Shown: positions 1 to 6,313 of the stretch, piece by piece
Numbering within the stretch: position 1 is the stretch's first letter
Layout: each line of letters starts with the position of its first letter
Origin: Chlamydia trachomatis
GTDB taxonomy: Bacteria; Chlamydiota; Chlamydiia; Chlamydiales; 2-12-FULL-49-11
Reading direction: 5' to 3'
Length of the DNA: 9,555 bases
Assembly (NCBI GenBank): GCA_945870925.1
Contig: CAMBTZ010000050.1
Span: 1-9,555 of the forward strand
Translations under genes and position numbers: made by a program
The notes under the pieces: model-generated
What the model was told of the DNA's origin: nothing
The model's input: only the letters and a program-made list of their open reading frames with translations
The model's database searches: none

Positions 1-2652
1 TTGATTTGTTGAGACGTCAATTGGTACCGATCCTTTTACTTCTCCCGGAAGATCGATTCCTGTTTTTCTCCCAAAACCGAGCATCTTTGCCGTATTTGTC
101 AAATCAGAAGGATTTTCTATGATATCAGAGGCAATAAGAGAAAAATAGATGTTGCTGGATCTTTCTAGTGCCCCTTTTAAATCGATGCGCCCGATATTTA
201 AGTGGCCCCTTGGTATTCTTCCCCCTTTGTAAGACCTTGTGATGGGAACGCCGGCCGCTGTATAGCCTAAAATTGTTGAAGACGAGAGTTTTTCTGAGTA
301 GGCGGGAGATTGATCTATTAAGGTTAGTGGATTTAAGGAGAATGTCGCTTTTTCGCTATTCCTTATATAATGCTGCCTTAAGCCTTCATACCCTGTTACC
401 AGTTTGAAAATCGAACCAAGAGGACAGGTCTCTTGGAAAGCAAACGATCGTGAATACCCAAAGCCAGGTGCTGGGTAAAAATGTCTTGCTAGATCTTTCT
501 CGGTTGCCTCTTTACCAGCTTTAGCGGGAAAATAGTATCTGCCCCAAAGAGGACGATTCAGTTCTGTGAATGAGCGCATCGTTCTAAGATAGGGGATAAC
601 AAATTCAGGCGAGAGGGTAAGCAGGTGGTTTTTTAATAAAATTGCAGAAGGAAGTTTGTCACGCAAACTTTTGTTTATTAATGCTTTGAAATATATAAAC
701 TTAGGGTCGGTTTCTTCAATCGGAGCATTATCTAATAGAAATGCTGCTAAAAACTCAAAGCGGTGCTTTTGAAAAAAATTCTCAAATAAAATTTCTTCCA
801 TTTCGAGCAAGTAATCAAGATACGGTTTTTGATAGCTCTTATTCTCCTTTTCCTCATCACGTCTCTCCTTAAGATAGGCGGTAAAATAGGTCTTTCGCCA
901 TTCCGGAAAATTATTTTTATGGAAAACATCGCTTGCAATTTTCTTGATCTCACTTTGTACGCTCATTACTGCCTGGTTGAATTCTCTATATGCGGAAAGT
1001 GATTCGGCTCCCGTTTGAGTCAGAAGGGAATCATCAAATAGGTGGCTTGGGCAGATAAGTCTAATAAGATCTAGAATTAAAATTTTATCATCATTTTCTG
1101 TAACGGGCCCAAGATATAATGTAAGCTCCTTTGTCAATTCATCAAGCAGAGAAGTTTTTTGACGAATTTTAGCTAGAAGTTCGGCGCGCCTCTCTTTTGA
1201 TGTGTTGTAAACAGTTGAGCTGTGACCCCTTTCTGCAGGAAAAAGTGCATCAATAATAGAGTGTATTGAAATTTCTTCCGACAAGGTTAATAGAGTTTCT
1301 GCAGTATTTTGTAGATAAATAGCTGTTTGAAGATTTGCAATTTGTTCTAGCGCTCTTTTAACCTGAGATTTAGATGAAAGAATCATATCTAAATAGAGAT
1401 CGAGAGATAAAATAGCACTCTCGCGAATTCGTTCAGGTTTCAAAACATCTCCAAACTCTCTTTCAAGAGGTTTGATCCCATCCCAGATTTGACCAATGTA
1501 AGCAGGGGTTTCAAGCCACTTTGTTGAAATAGAGGAAGTTGTTTTTAAAGAAAAATCGTTCGGATTGAATCTTGGGTAGGAGGCAAGGGCGACAATTTCC
1601 CCTGTTTTTGGAATCATAGCAACAATGGCACCTCCCTTTATCCATGGTGAAAAGAGGTGAGAATGATTTTTCCCGGCACTTTGAAAGCGATCATGACGTG
1701 TTAATTCACTCTCAATTAGGAGCATTTCGGCAAATTCTTGAAGCTCTGAAGAAATAGTTAAAATAAATCTTCTTCCTGGAGTTGCCTGATACGACTCGGG
1801 AAGTTCCCTAAGTAAGTTGCCTTTCACATCGATTTCATATTTTTTCTTACCGGAAATTCCTCTCAGTTGGTCATCAAATTTACTTTCAATCCCCGATTTC
1901 CCAATTTTAGACTGAAGAGTATACGATTTATTTTTTAGTTCCTGGTAGCGATCCTTGACTTCCCTTGCTGAAGCGTAGCCTTTAGGTAAGATGGTAGGTA
2001 GGCCAAGAGCACGTTCTTTAAGAAATTGATCAAGAATTGAAAGCTCATTTTGAATTGATAGAAACTCTCTCTCGCTGATTGCCCCTAAAAAACCAAGAAC
2101 ATTTGCGCAGACAGGTCCTTTTGGATAATAGCGCCTTGAGGCAATTTGCATGGTGAGACCGGGCCAATCTCTTTCTTGAATCCGTAGTTTATAATACTCA
2201 TCTTCAGTAAGATTTTCCTTTAAAACAAATGGTGTGTTAGGGAATAAAGAGATTTTGCTGTGTATAAGATCTTCAATATAAACAGGATCTAAAGATAATG
2301 ATTCGCCTAAATAGGTGGATAGCTTGCCAATATATTCCTTTCGAAAAAGCACCCGTTTTTTCTTCCCATTCTCATCTTTCATATAGGTAATGCGCGGCAG
2401 ATTTCGAATTGGATCAAAAATTACAGAGGCATTGTACTGGATTTTATTTACAGCGAGCGGAATATTAAACCGATCTCGAATTGTTCCTCGATTGGGTACA
2501 TCAATGACAGTCTTTTGCCTTGGTCGCATGCTGAGTTCTTTGTGCTCATCATGCTTTATAACAGTTAAATACCAAACACGCATAGCAAGAAGCAAAAAGG
2601 CTAAAAGAATTATATTTAAAACACGGGCAGACTTGGCTGTAACGTCCTTCAT
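1..2652 (-). CDS. pbp2: Penicillin-binding protein 2 (class B transpeptidase), 3' end outside window
   Basis: Class B penicillin-binding protein, the DD-transpeptidase that cross-links peptidoglycan at the inner membrane; in chlamydiae it acts in septal peptidoglycan synthesis during division. I translated 884 codons without a stop, and the C-terminus lies beyond position 1. Residues about 9-30 form one hydrophobic membrane anchor. RGTIRDR (55-61) is the N-terminal dimerisation-domain motif, and a GKSGIESKFD-type segment with a following LRG is typical of PBP2. The transpeptidase domain opens around residue 341 (GAIVAMIPKTGEIVALAS). The catalytic serine is Ser747 in SIFK (SxxK), SxN is S832-x-N834, and GIDLPGE follows from about residue 865. 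The active-site KTG must lie outside the window; the KTG at 863-865 belongs to the segment before GIDLPGE. About 340 extra residues separate FNPNDF (362-367) from Ser747, compared with E. coli PBP2. The ATG at 2652 was chosen because a GGAG sits 5 bases upstream and the membrane anchor follows directly. Confidence 0.93.
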   Translation of the reverse strand, partial: MKDVTAKSARVLNIILLAFLLLAMRVWYLTVIKHDEHKELSMRPRQKTVIDVPNRGTIRDRFNIPLAVNKIQYNASVIFDPIRNLPRITYMKDENGKKKRVLFRKEYIGKLSTYLGESLSLDPVYIEDLIHSKISLFPNTPFVLKENLTEDEYYKLRIQERDWPGLTMQIASRRYYPKGPVCANVLGFLGAISEREFLSIQNELSILDQFLKERALGLPTILPKGYASAREVKDRYQELKNKSYTLQSKIGKSGIESKFDDQLRGISGKKKYEIDVKGNLLRELPESYQATPGRRFILTISSELQEFAEMLLIESELTRHDRFQSAGKNHSHLFSPWIKGGAIVAMIPKTGEIVALASYPRFNPNDFSLKTTSSISTKWLETPAYIGQIWDGIKPLEREFGDVLKPERIRESAILSLDLYLDMILSSKSQVKRALEQIANLQTAIYLQNTAETLLTLSEEISIHSIIDALFPAERGHSSTVYNTSKERRAELLAKIRQKTSLLDELTKELTLYLGPVTENDDKILILDLIRLICPSHLFDDSLLTQTGAESLSAYREFNQAVMSVQSEIKKIASDVFHKNNFPEWRKTYFTAYLKERRDEEKENKSYQKPYLDYLLEMEEILFENFFQKHRFEFLAAFLLDNAPIEETDPKFIYFKALINKSLRDKLPSAILLKNHLLTLSPEFVIPYLRTMRSFTELNRPLWGRYYFPAKAGKEATEKDLARHFYPAPGFGYSRSFAFQETCPLGSIFKLVTGYEGLRQHYIRNSEKATFSLNPLTLIDQSPAYSEKLSSSTILGYTAAGVPITRSYKGGRIPRGHLNIGRIDLKGALERSSNIYFSLIASDIIENPSDLTNTAKMLGFGRKTGIDLPGEVKGSVPIDVSTNQ

Positions 2653-2673
2653 AGACTCCAAACTATAAAGAAA

Positions 2674-2701
2674 ATATTATTTAATTTCATCTAATCAACA
2701 A
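2674..2701 (-). promoter_or_regulatory. Candidate sigma-70-type promoter for pbp2
   Basis: Reading the minus strand, TTGTTG (2701-2696) and TAATAT (2679-2674) are separated by 16 bases. This would start transcription about 15-20 bases before the PBP2 start codon. Both boxes are imperfect and the region is AT-rich, so a chance match is possible. Confidence 0.35.
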
Positions 2702-2735
2702 GAGACTTGGCAAAAATACCCCGAATATGAGAAGA

Positions 2736-2744
2736 TGTTATACC
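2736..2744 (+). promoter_or_regulatory. Candidate extended -10 promoter for tRNA-Gly (and rpsB operon)
   Basis: TGTTATACC is an extended -10 element (TGn followed by TATACC) placed about 10 bases before the mature tRNA-Gly 5' end, the distance expected for a tRNA promoter with a short leader. No good -35 box is present at 16-18 bases; TTGGCA at 2707-2712 is too far upstream. Because only 35 bases separate tRNA-Gly from rpsB, this promoter may also read into the ribosomal operon. Confidence 0.4.
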
Positions 2745-2754
2745 TATTGAGAGC

Positions 2755-2825
2755 GCGCCTGTGGTTCAATGGTAGAACAACAGCCTTCCAAGCTGTGAGC
2801 GTCAGTTCGATTCTGACCAGGCGCT
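2755..2825 (+). tRNA. tRNA-Gly (anticodon UCC)
   Basis: A complete cloverleaf can be folded. The acceptor GCGCCTG pairs with CAGGCGC, the D stem is GTTC/GAAC with an AATGGTA loop, the anticodon stem is ACAGC/GCTGT with loop CTTCCAA, and the T stem is GTCAG/CTGAC with loop TTCGATT. The anticodon TCC reads GGA and GGG glycine codons. Discriminator base T2825 is followed by AAA, so CCA is not encoded and must be added by nucleotidyltransferase. It lies 35 bases before rpsB on the same strand. Confidence 0.96.
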
Positions 2826-2860
2826 AAATATAAAAAAATTTCATTAAGTGTGAGGATACA

Positions 2861-3685
2861 TTGACTACGAAACAGAGAGAACTAAAGATCACTATAAAAG
2901 ATCTTCTAGAGGCTGGGGTACATTTTGGACACCAGACACAGCGTTGGAACCCGAAAATGAAGAAATATATCTTCGGAGAGCGTGGCGGAATTCATATCTT
3001 AGATTTAGCTAAGACTATGCATCAAATCCGTACTGCTTGTGATGTGGTTGAAAAAGTAATTGATAAAAACCAAAGCATCTTATTTGTTGGTACAAAAAAA
3101 CAGGCTAAAATCGTCATCAAAAAATGTGCTGAAGATTGTGGCGAGTTTTACGTTGCAGAGAGATGGCTTGGCGGAATGCTTACAAATCTTACAACTCTAA
3201 GACAGTCAGTAAAAAAATTAGAGCGAATCGAGAAGAAGATTGTTGCAGGAAGAGAAGGGATTACTAAAAAAGAACTCTCACTAATGAACAAAGAACAAGA
3301 CAAACTGAATCGAAATCTTTCCGGTATCCGCGCTATGAGAAAACCGCCAGGATTATTAATTATAATAGATCCAGTTAAAGAGCATATCGCAGTTTTAGAA
3401 GCTAGAAAATTAGGCATTCCTGTAATGTCAATTGTTGATACAAATTGTGACCCTGATATGATCGACTACGTAATTGCCGGTAATGATGATGCTCTAAAAA
3501 GCAACCAAATCATTCTACAAGCAATTACCCAAGCAATTATCGAGAAAAAAGAGGCTCTTGGAATCCCGGTTGGCGTTGTAGAAGAGATGATGGATGAAGA
3601 GGAAAAATCTAAAGAAGATCATACAAAGCGCTTTCCTAAAAGAAGAGAAAAAGATGAAGTGAAAGTGGCTGGAGGAAAAGCATGA
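2861..3685 (+). CDS. rpsB: 30S ribosomal protein S2
   Basis: Structural protein of the small ribosomal subunit, one of the last to join during 30S assembly. The 274-residue product has the S2 signatures: DLLEAGVHFGHQ near residue 14, RWNPKM (28-33), RWLGGMLTN (101-109), and PVMSIVDTNCDPD (187-199) leading into a GNDDA segment (207-211). It is longer than the 241-residue E. coli protein, mainly because of a charged tail after about residue 240 rich in Glu, Lys and Arg. The start is TTG; a GAGGA at 2852-2856 lies 4 bases upstream and no better ATG fits the conserved N-terminus. A TATAAA at 2829-2834 could be a weak internal -10, but cotranscription with tRNA-Gly is as likely. The stop overlaps the tsf start in an ATGA, suggesting translational coupling. 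Confidence 0.97.
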   Translation: MTTKQRELKITIKDLLEAGVHFGHQTQRWNPKMKKYIFGERGGIHILDLAKTMHQIRTACDVVEKVIDKNQSILFVGTKKQAKIVIKKCAEDCGEFYVAERWLGGMLTNLTTLRQSVKKLERIEKKIVAGREGITKKELSLMNKEQDKLNRNLSGIRAMRKPPGLLIIIDPVKEHIAVLEARKLGIPVMSIVDTNCDPDMIDYVIAGNDDALKSNQIILQAITQAIIEKKEALGIPVGVVEEMMDEEEKSKEDHTKRFPKRREKDEVKVAGGKA

Positions 3686-4533
3686 GCTTAGTAACAGCAG
3701 AACTTGTAAAACAATTGAGAGAGAGAACGGGAGTAGGTCTAGCAAAGTGTAAAGCTGCGTTAGATGAGTCCGGTGGAAATATTGAAAAAGCGATTGAGCA
3801 GCTAAGAAAAGCTGGAGTTGCATCAGCTGTTAAAAAAGAATCAAGAGAGACAAAAGAGGGACGTGTTGAATTTTTTGAAACGCCCGAAACTGTTGCTGTT
3901 GCTGAATTAAACGCTGAGACAGACTTTGTTGTAAATAATGATCGTTTCCGTCAATTTCATAAACAAGTTGTTGAGTTACTAGCAAAAGTTAAAGCTCCAA
4001 GCGTTGCTGATTTTTTACAAGTAGCGATGCCAAAAGAGCTTTCTAAAACTTTAGATGAGTTTAGGAAAGAGCTTATCTCCGTTTTAGGTGAGAATATTAT
4101 TATTTCACGTATTGCAACAGTTGAGAAGAAGCCAAATCATTCAGTTGGGATCTACTCTCATATGAACGGTAAAATTTTTGTTCTAGTTGAACTTGAGGGT
4201 TGCTCAACTCAATCTGATTTTGCAAAAGAGATAGCTATGCATATTGCAGCAGAAGCTCCTGACTTTCTTAGAATGGAAGATGTGCCTGCAGAATTGTGCG
4301 AAAAGGAAAAAGAGATTGCAATGAGCCAAGCTCCTAAAGATAGACCACCTCAAGTGCTTGAGAAGATCATTCAAGGAAAAATTAAAGGTTTTTACGATCA
4401 AGTTTGTCTTTTAAATCAGAAATACATTAAAGATAATGCAATCACGATTACCGAGCTCCTTGCTAAAAAAAGCAAAGAAATTGGAAAGCCTTTAACAATT
4501 GTTAAATTTATCAGGTTTCAAGCAGGAAACTAA
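3682..4533 (+). CDS. tsf: Elongation factor Ts
   Basis: Guanine-nucleotide exchange factor that releases GDP from EF-Tu and so recycles EF-Tu during translation elongation. The 283-residue length equals that of E. coli EF-Ts. The N-terminal UBA-like domain covers about residues 4-52, with the family segment TGVGLAKCKAALDESGG (16-32). AETDFV (78-83) is the EF-Tu contact motif, with Asp81 and Phe82 in the positions that disrupt nucleotide binding in EF-Tu. The rest is the dimerisation-type core and a C-terminal module ending in FIRFQAGN. A strong GGAGG at 3671-3675 lies 6 bases before the ATG, which overlaps the rpsB stop. pyrH begins 7 bases after its stop. Confidence 0.97.
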   Translation: MSLVTAELVKQLRERTGVGLAKCKAALDESGGNIEKAIEQLRKAGVASAVKKESRETKEGRVEFFETPETVAVAELNAETDFVVNNDRFRQFHKQVVELLAKVKAPSVADFLQVAMPKELSKTLDEFRKELISVLGENIIISRIATVEKKPNHSVGIYSHMNGKIFVLVELEGCSTQSDFAKEIAMHIAAEAPDFLRMEDVPAELCEKEKEIAMSQAPKDRPPQVLEKIIQGKIKGFYDQVCLLNQKYIKDNAITITELLAKKSKEIGKPLTIVKFIRFQAGN

Positions 4534-4540
4534 TAACGTT

Positions 4541-5308
4541 ATGAAGAGCAAGAGTTTGCCCTCGTATAAACGAATATTACTCAAGCTCTCAGGCGAAGCC
4601 TTAGTTGGTAAGCAGGGTTATGGAATAGATTACCCTGCGTGCCAAGAGATTTGCGACACCATCAAAGATATTCAAGATCTTGGTATTGAGATGGGCGTTG
4701 TAATCGGCGGCGGAAATATTTTCCGTGGATCAAATGCAACACAATTCGGATTTGAAAGAACTCCTGCCGATCATATCGGAATTTTAGCTACATGTATTAA
4801 CGGCCTGGCTTTGCATCAAGTGCTTCATTCGATGGGTGCTAAAGTTAGAGTGATGAGTTCTAGAAATTTTGATGGTATTATTGAGCCTTATAATTGGCAA
4901 CAAGCCAATTGGTATCTTATGAAAGGTGTTATTGTTATTTTTGTAGGAGGTACAGGAAACCCTTACTTTACTACCGATACAGCAGCAGCTTTAAGAGCTA
5001 GTGAAATTGGAGCGGAAGTTGTTATAAAAGCAACAAAAGTTGACGGCGTCTATGATAAAGATCCAAAAAAACATCCCGATGCAAAAAAATTTGAAAGCCT
5101 ATCCTATGATGATGCGCTCGGTCTTGATTTAAAGGTGATGGACGCAGCAGCTGTTGCTCTTTGTAGAGAAAATGAAATTGAAATTCGCGTAGTAGATCTG
5201 TTCTCAAAAAATGATCTAATCCGAACAATTACAGAGAGAGTAGGCGGTACACTTATTTCTAAAAGCAAAAGCATTAAAGCAAATGCACGCAGGAGAAAAA
5301 ACGGATGA
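4541..5308 (+). CDS. pyrH: Uridylate (UMP) kinase
   Basis: Cytoplasmic UMP kinase of the amino-acid-kinase fold; it phosphorylates UMP to UDP with ATP, feeding UTP and CTP synthesis. Unlike eukaryotic UMP/CMP kinases it is specific to bacteria. In the 255-residue product, KRILLKLSGEAL (10-21) is the phosphate-binding N-terminal strand, GGGNIFRG (56-63) and Asp77 contribute to substrate binding, GGTGNPYFTTDTAA (136-149) is the family signature, and KATKVDGVYDKDP (163-175) binds nucleotide. It is slightly longer than E. coli PyrH (241), with a basic C-terminal tail (241-255). I chose the ATG at 4541 rather than the in-frame TTG at 4499. The TTG would overlap tsf by 35 bases and add residues unlike the family; the ATG has an AGGAA at 4524-4528, somewhat distant at 12 bases. 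Confidence 0.96.
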   Translation: MKSKSLPSYKRILLKLSGEALVGKQGYGIDYPACQEICDTIKDIQDLGIEMGVVIGGGNIFRGSNATQFGFERTPADHIGILATCINGLALHQVLHSMGAKVRVMSSRNFDGIIEPYNWQQANWYLMKGVIVIFVGGTGNPYFTTDTAAALRASEIGAEVVIKATKVDGVYDKDPKKHPDAKKFESLSYDDALGLDLKVMDAAAVALCRENEIEIRVVDLFSKNDLIRTITERVGGTLISKSKSIKANARRRKNG

Positions 5309-5856
5309 GCGACATTTTAAAGGAAGTTGAAAAAAGGATGCTATTAGCAGTTGAGCATCTTAAAAAAGAATATCAAGGATTAAGAACTAACCGTGTTAAT
5401 CCACAAATGTTAGACGATGTTAAAGTTGAAGTTTATGGATCGATGACACCTATCAAAGCTCTTGGCGCAATCACGGTTCAAGACAGAAACTTAATCATTA
5501 CACCATTTGATCCTGGCACAACAGTTTCTATTGTAAAAGGGATTCAAACCTCTACATTAAAACTAAGCCCTATTCAAGAAAAGGCAATGATCAGAGTTCC
5601 TATCCCGCCACTTAATGATGAACTCAGAAAAGATATTGCAAAACAGGCTAAACAAAAAATGGAATTGTCAAAAACCTCTATTCGCGATATACGCAAACAA
5701 GGTAATGACCTCCTTCGTGACGGTAAAAAAGCCGGTACGATTACAGAAGATATGGTGAAAGGTTTAGAGAAGAAAATACAAGACCTAACCGACAAATACT
5801 GCAAGACCCTTGATGAGACTTTTGCTGCAAAAGAAAAAGAAATTCTAACCATATAA
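5305..5856 (+). CDS. frr: Ribosome recycling factor
   Basis: Works with EF-G to split the post-termination ribosome so that subunits and mRNA are reused. The 183-residue product is close to the usual 185. It has the expected two parts: a long three-helix bundle formed by the N-terminal helix and the C-terminal half, and a small beta domain around residues 31-105. Recognisable segments are GLRTNRVNP (25-33, the family's GLRTGRA/NP region), PIPPLNDELRKD (99-110) and IRDIRKQGND (126-135), where Arg residues contact 23S rRNA in characterised homologues. The ATG overlaps the pyrH stop (ATGA), and AGGAG at 5291-5295 lies 9 bases upstream. It closes the rpsB-tsf-pyrH-frr operon; I see no clear intrinsic terminator after it. 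Confidence 0.97.
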   Translation: MSDILKEVEKRMLLAVEHLKKEYQGLRTNRVNPQMLDDVKVEVYGSMTPIKALGAITVQDRNLIITPFDPGTTVSIVKGIQTSTLKLSPIQEKAMIRVPIPPLNDELRKDIAKQAKQKMELSKTSIRDIRKQGNDLLRDGKKAGTITEDMVKGLEKKIQDLTDKYCKTLDETFAAKEKEILTI

Positions 5857-5859
5857 ATG

Positions 5860-5887
5860 TTGCAAAAAAAGAGGGTTTAGATATAAA
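5860..5887 (+). promoter_or_regulatory. Candidate promoter for tRNA-Glu/tRNA-Lys
   Basis: TTGCAA (5860-5865) and TATAAA (5882-5887) are separated by 16 bases, a fair match to the bacterial housekeeping consensus, just 3 bases after the frr stop. Transcription would begin near 5894, giving a leader of about 44 bases before mature tRNA-Glu that includes the 5' half of a leader-trailer stem. A second TTGATA at 5898-5903 lacks a convincing -10 partner. Confidence 0.45.
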
Positions 5888-5896
5888 ATCAGAGGC

Positions 5897-6028
5897 CTTG
5901 ATAACGTAGACAATGATTAATGCTTTACTTAGTGTGAGGCCCCATCGTCTAGCCCGGCCTAGGACACTAGATTTTCATTCTAGCAACAGGGGTTCGAATC
6001 CCCTTGGGGTCATAGGCTACGTTACAAG
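5897..6028 (+). other. Leader-trailer complementary arms flanking tRNA-Glu
   Basis: CTTG-A-TAACGTAG (5897-5909) in the leader is the reverse complement of CTACGTTACAAG (6017-6028) in the trailer, apart from one unpaired A at 5901. The result is 12 base pairs enclosing the whole tRNA, 28 bases before its 5' end and 4 bases after its 3' end. Such a stem could present the precursor for RNase processing. It is a sequence observation; folding and function are inferred. Its last two bases also belong to the hairpin at 6027-6061, so the two structures compete slightly. Confidence 0.5.
5938..6012 (+). tRNA. tRNA-Glu (anticodon UUC)
   Basis: The acceptor GGCCCCA pairs with TGGGGTC (one G-U), the anticodon stem is CTAGA/TCTAG with loop TTTTCAT, and the T arm is AGGGG-TTCGAAT-CCCCT. 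The anticodon TTC reads GAA and GAG. Discriminator A6012 is followed by TAG, so CCA is not encoded. In chlamydiae tRNA-Glu also supplies glutamate for haem synthesis through glutamyl-tRNA reductase; that is family knowledge, not visible here. Confidence 0.96.
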
Positions 6029-6061
6029 CTTTGAATAGCGTCCCATAACGCTACCAAAGCT
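6027..6061 (+). other. Long hairpin in the tRNA-Glu/tRNA-Lys spacer
   Basis: AGCTTTG (6027-6033) pairs with CAAAGCT (6055-6061), and inside it TAGCGT (6036-6041) pairs with ACGCTA (6048-6053). This gives 13 base pairs with a 2/1 internal loop and a 6-base terminal loop (CCCATA). No run of T follows, so it is not a standard intrinsic terminator. A processing signal between two cotranscribed tRNAs is the more natural reading. Confidence 0.5.
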
Positions 6062-6079
6062 AAATCTATAAAGTGATAT

Positions 6080-6151
6080 GGGGCTTTAGCTCAGTGGTAG
6101 AGCACCTCCCTTTTAAGGAGGGTGTCGATGGTTCGACCCCATCAAGCCTCA
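6080..6151 (+). tRNA. tRNA-Lys (anticodon UUU)
   Basis: The acceptor GGGGCTT pairs with AAGCCTC (one G-U), the D stem is GCTC/GAGC, the anticodon stem is CCTCC/GGAGG with loop CTTTTAA, and the T arm is GATGG-TTCGACC-CCATC. The anticodon TTT reads AAA and AAG. Discriminator A6151; CCA is not encoded. Its 3' end borders the integrase-bearing element, making it the probable integration target, with the gene kept intact at this junction. Confidence 0.96.
6130..6151 (+). other. Probable attachment-site core (attL) in tRNA-Lys 3' end
   Basis: Tyrosine integrases commonly recombine within the T arm and acceptor 3' half of a tRNA gene and leave the gene whole. Here the integrase gene begins 162 bases after tRNA-Lys in the usual position and orientation. 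The direct-repeat partner that would mark the far end is not in this window, so the exact core is unproven. Confidence 0.4.
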
Positions 6152-6154
6152 TTC

Positions 6155-6199
6155 CTTTCATTCTAAGTCTTATAAAGTTAAGTCATTAAAGAATGAAAG
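6155..6199. repeat. 10-bp perfect inverted repeat after tRNA-Lys
   Basis: CTTTCATTCT (6155-6164) and AGAATGAAAG (6190-6199) are exact reverse complements, 25 bases apart, starting 4 bases after the tRNA. The stem is AT-rich with a large loop and no T-run, so a terminator role is weak. Its place beside the probable attachment core suits integrase or excisionase binding; this is inference. Confidence 0.5.
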
Positions 6200-6229
6200 T
6201 TATGAATCCCAAATTAGCCTCCCTATAGT

Positions 6230-6250
6230 AACGGTGCACAAACGGTGCAC
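6230..6250. repeat. Tandem AACGGTGCAC repeat upstream of int
   Basis: AACGGTGCAC occurs twice, at 6230-6239 and 6241-6250, with a single A between, so the period is 11 bases or about one helical turn. Each copy contains the palindrome GTGCAC. The pair lies between the tRNA attachment region and the integrase start, a place where arm-type recombinase sites or an operator for int would be expected. A weak promoter-like pair, TGCACA (6235-6240) and TAGTAT (6258-6263) with 17 bases between, overlaps it. Confidence 0.6.
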
Positions 6251-6313
6251 GCACAAATAGTATAAGGTGAAATTTATCCAATCCAAGAATTTATTTAACA
6301 AAGGATAAGTTTC

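Noticed and set aside
58..66. Lys-Thr-Gly at PBP2 residues 863-865 as the active-site KTG motif
   Set aside because: It is followed directly by IDLPGE and comes only about 30 residues after SxN. That is the conserved segment after SxN in PBP2, not the KTG of the catalytic site, which should lie further on, outside the window.
2390..2668. Plus-strand open frame opposite the start of pbp2
   Set aside because: It lies fully antisense to a clear PBP2 coding sequence, and its product shows no family features. The same applies to the minus-strand frames inside rpsB, tsf, pyrH, frr and int.
4499..4540. TTG at 4499 as the start of pyrH
   Set aside because: It would overlap tsf by 35 bases and add 14 residues unlike UMP kinases. 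The ATG at 4541 begins just before the conserved KRILLKLSGEAL and has a purine-rich site upstream.
5898..5926. TTGATA (5898-5903) as the -35 of a tRNA-Glu promoter
   Set aside because: At 16-18 bases downstream there is only TGCTTT-like sequence. The TTGCAA/TATAAA pair just upstream is a better match.
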